A stretch of 64,000 nt of DNA from Aphelenchoides besseyi (lineage: Eukaryota > Nematoda > Chromadorea > Rhabditida > Aphelenchoididae), in contig JAMPIQ010000002.1 of assembly GCA_024699855.1 (NCBI GenBank), positions 992,001 to 1,056,000 of the forward strand, in the 5' to 3' direction. The translations under genes were made by a program, and so were the position numbers. Below the pieces are notes generated by a model. It had not been told where the DNA came from, did not search any database, and saw only the letters and a program-made list of their open reading frames with translations. Positions 61,478 through 64,000 of the stretch are shown here, piece by piece. Each line of letters starts with the position of its first letter. Positions within the stretch are counted from its first letter, which is position 1.

Positions 61478-62298
61478 TTACAAAGGAAAGATGCCAATGA
61501 ACACCGCAGAGAAGAGAGCGAACGAGATCTTGGCAGACACTCCTGAAAAGAACGTTGGGTTCATTAACACCTAAAAGTAGCTACCAATGTTAATTGATGG
61601 CTGAACATATTCAACGGCTTCTCCTTCTTGTGCATTCTAAAATACCGATTATACGACAATATTTGATCTTAAACTCACGTAAACAACAACTCGAAATGTA
61701 TCTTCTGGTGGAAGATTGACGACACGAATTTTTGTCCACGCCCATTGCTCATCAATGTCGTGGAGTATCGTCGAGTTGCCGCAACTAATGTCTTGGAAAT
61801 TGTAGGTCGCAAGTTCCCCTCTTTCGTTGATCTTCAGACGGCAGTCATCGCTAACATCGGCACAAATAATCACTTTCCCTAAAAGCTAACATGACAACAA
61901 GAACAACTCGAAAACAACCTTCTGGAGTCTCCCATTTGCCGTATTGATTGATTCCCAGTTTGCCTTCAAAAGTCAATGTACATCGCTCGTTGAATGTAAG
62001 CTCGAATCTGAAAGTTTGCGATCAAAGTTGTTGAATTTCTCTAACTCACTTGATCCGCTCGTTCGAATGGACGCCAATTTCGGTCCACAGAATGTGTTCT
62101 TTCTTCCACTTGAAAGCGACTTCCGCAGCTGTCGAACAGTTCGAGAATTGGCTGAGAATTCTCATTAGAAAACACAAGGAGAACTTACAGGCCACGCCAA
62201 TTATTGTAATTAAACTTCTTGATGCAGTGGTTGTCGACAGCAACACTCAAATCGACGCTCAAACTCACAATCAGAAGTGTCAGAAAGATGGCGAACAT
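61478..62298 (-). CDS. Secreted, probably GPI-anchored small protein, unrecognised
   Basis: The start at 62298 gives the signal peptide MFAIFLTLLIVSLSVDLSVA. Exons then read HCIKKFNYNNWRGL, FSNCSTAAEVAFKWKKE, FELTFNERCTLTFEGKLG, CADVSDDCRLKINERGEL and DISCGNST. The last two exons encode an acidic linker (NAQEGEAVEYVQ) and a hydrophobic end VSAKISFALFSAVFIGIFPL with a TAA at 61480-61478. That order (small residues, then an unbroken hydrophobic tail) is the form of a GPI-attachment signal. The middle is beta-rich with paired cysteines. All six junctions are gt/ag and in phase. No family is recognised. Confidence 0.7.
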
Positions 62299-63710
62299 TC
62301 TTGCTAATGAACTTCAGTTGTTGAAAAGAGGAAAATAGCCGACTGCTCAGCTAAAGAGATCGGAACAAAACTGACGATCTTTGCAGACAAATCGCTTGAA
62401 CGGGAGTAACGCCGTTTTTTGTTCTAGAACTTGGGCTGGAAGCCTTGGGAAAGCAGACAAATTGGAGTGTTAAAATGATCAGCGGTATTAATTCGGAGTA
62501 TGAGACTTATGTGACCGTCAATCGCCGGGCAAAATTGCCGATACGCAGCTTATGATCACTGCGAGTAACGCTATAATCTTTCTATCAACCATAAAGCTAA
62601 TTGATCTAAAATCAAACGATCATTCAAATTTCCTTTCGATGACCACCGGCTAGATATCCGCAGTTCAATGACCGTTCCACTCGTTTTTGTGAACAGTCGT
62701 CTTTGCGTTTTTTGCTTTCGGTCTGTGGCTACAGACATTTGATTTCATTTAACTGTGTACTGCCGTTTGACTGCGTTCTGAGTTTGCAATTGCTGAAATC
62801 GCTTGTTATGACGTTGAATACAAATATAATGCTCATCGAGAATGCCATTGATTTCAATAAGAAGTGCGCAGAGACTTCAAGGAAATGCAATAGAACAATG
62901 TTGATGAGCAAAATAAGAAGCTTTAACCAACACCTATGACTAAAATGAACTAAACTGAAAACTAAAGGACCTGAAAAGTAAATCTAACTAAGCATGCAAA
63001 ATCAGCAAGCGGAATAAAACACCAGAAATCGTATAGAAACTTGACTATTATGATCGTTTGCAGATTGGAAATCGTAACTAAACGAAGAACTGCAGCCAAA
63101 AATGACCCACTAGTGGACTTGTTGGTTATTGTTCGGACCGAAAAGTCTCAACGATCCCCTTCCTCGCCACCAGACCGATTGATTCTTGTTTCTTCTTCTG
63201 TCTTAATATATTGTATTGTTGTTGTTTTTACTCGTTACGCTAAATAAATTTCTTCTGTTATTACGCGCACACGAGCACGAACCGAACAGTTATGAACTGA
63301 CTGGAAACAGTCAAGGTTTGCATTTGACCAAAAGATAAAATTACCCTCCATTTGATCAATTCCAGAGTTAGCAAAATAAATAGCAACATTAAACGTTCAT
63401 ATACGTCGAATTAAACTGGAGCTTGTTTTCCGTATCAGACAAACAAGCAAGAAGTTGAATCAAACTTAAAAAACACAGAAATCTATGCACAGAATACTCT
63501 GCCACTCTTAACCTGTGTTGGAACGACGGAATAGTTCGAGTGACAAATAAACGTCACAAAAATTATGGTTAAACTGCCTGAGAATAAGCACTTGCAAGCA
63601 TTGGTCCATGATTACCTCAACAGCTGTTTAAGGAAGGTACTCCAGAATACGACTTAAACAAACGAAGGTATCGAATGAATTTTTCACGAAAACATTTGCA
63701 CTCATCAACT
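62299..63710. other. Spacer, no gene supported
   Basis: Small frames only (62703-62939, 63041-63247). A short exon-like ORF MVKLPENKHLQALVHDYLNS at about 63565 has a gt donor after it and could be a first exon of the transposase-like sequence that follows, but this is not established. Confidence 0.35.
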
Positions 63711-64000
63711 TATTTGTTGACGTCGGCAATAGCGATCGTAAAAACTTGGCGAACAAATGCAAAGTTTCAAAGTTGAGCGGAGTCTACAACTTGGTCAGGA
63801 AGAAGGACAACTCTTTCGGACGTCTGATGAAAGTAAACTTTTTCTTTGTCGTTGTACCAAACGTGATGTAATTAACGAGCTTCAAGCCGGCGCACTCGTT
63901 ACTAGGCATGCTATCGCGGAAAACATGCAGTTAGACGTCCCTCGGCGAACGATTTGCCGCTATCCGAAACTGGATTGGAAATCACGGAAATTGCTTTGTA
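63711..64000 (+). mobile_element. Decayed Tc1/mariner-type transposase, N-terminal part
   Basis: One frame reads SDRKNLANKCKVSKLSGVYN and the next reads LCRCTKRDVINELQAGALVT then HAIAENMQLDVPRRTICRY. Together these resemble the two helix-turn-helix units that bind the inverted repeat in Tc1/mariner transposases. The two parts are in different frames, with the switch near 63818, so the copy is broken. The DDE/DDD catalytic domain would lie beyond the window. The inverted repeat was not identified. Confidence 0.5.

Overview
The window is nuclear DNA of a nematode. The evidence is several clade-specific serpentine chemoreceptor genes, an MLT-10-type moulting gene, an MIG-18-type secreted gene, a CAP gene relic, very short introns (about 30-60 bp, gt...ttttag) in almost every gene, and compact AT-rich spacers. 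It is not Caenorhabditis-like in two respects: it carries a clear NELF-A gene (NELF is reported absent from C. elegans) and a GH45 cellulase, an enzyme known in nematodes mainly from the Bursaphelenchus lineage and thought to be fungal in origin. All gene models below were spliced by hand from the sequence.

Layout. 1-13.4 kb: serpentine receptor genes (1-538 -, 5786-7056 +, 7989-8966 +, 9101-10277 + with an in-frame stop) interleaved with a pepsin-fold gene that has lost its catalytic motifs (-), a receptor tyrosine kinase (-), a small SIM-bearing gene (-), an MLT-10-like gene (-) and a broken CAP gene (-). 13.4-15.6 kb is gene-poor. 15.6-17.6 kb: a gene of an unrecognised Cys/His family, a solo HDV-like ribozyme and an MIG-18-like gene. 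17.6-27.9 kb is a housekeeping block: SEC23 (-) with a small secretory peptide gene nested on the opposite strand of its large intron, NELF-A (-), pyruvate dehydrogenase E2 (+) and an MFS transporter (-). 29.3-37.2 kb: a LicD/fukutin-like gene, a class 3 lipase, an unknown gene lying in a gene-conversion tract, tRNA-Leu(CAG) and a membrane-anchored fatty aldehyde dehydrogenase. 39.8-40.4 kb: second member of the Cys/His family. 41.8-49.4 kb: a chemoreceptor cluster, one gene of which is split by a full-length RTE retrotransposon. 50.1-52.1 kb: a Ulp1-like/zinc-finger composite gene. 53.2-58.3 kb: a tiny secreted peptide gene, GH45 cellulase, malic enzyme and a chemoreceptor. 58.7-62.3 kb: second copy of the converted gene, a GNAT gene and a GPI-anchor-type secreted gene. 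The right edge holds a decayed Tc1/mariner-type transposase.

Most notable: the RTE element at 41948-45110 begins exactly at the predicted cleavage site of an HDV-like self-cleaving ribozyme fold. A second, solo copy of the ribozyme at 16356-16437 preserves the fold through compensatory changes in P1 and P2. The element's 9-bp target duplication and the intact coding frame across the empty site show directly that it disrupted a receptor gene. No operon-like tight same-strand clustering is evident; neighbouring genes often alternate strand. Functional assignments rest on motif recognition by eye; no database search was possible.
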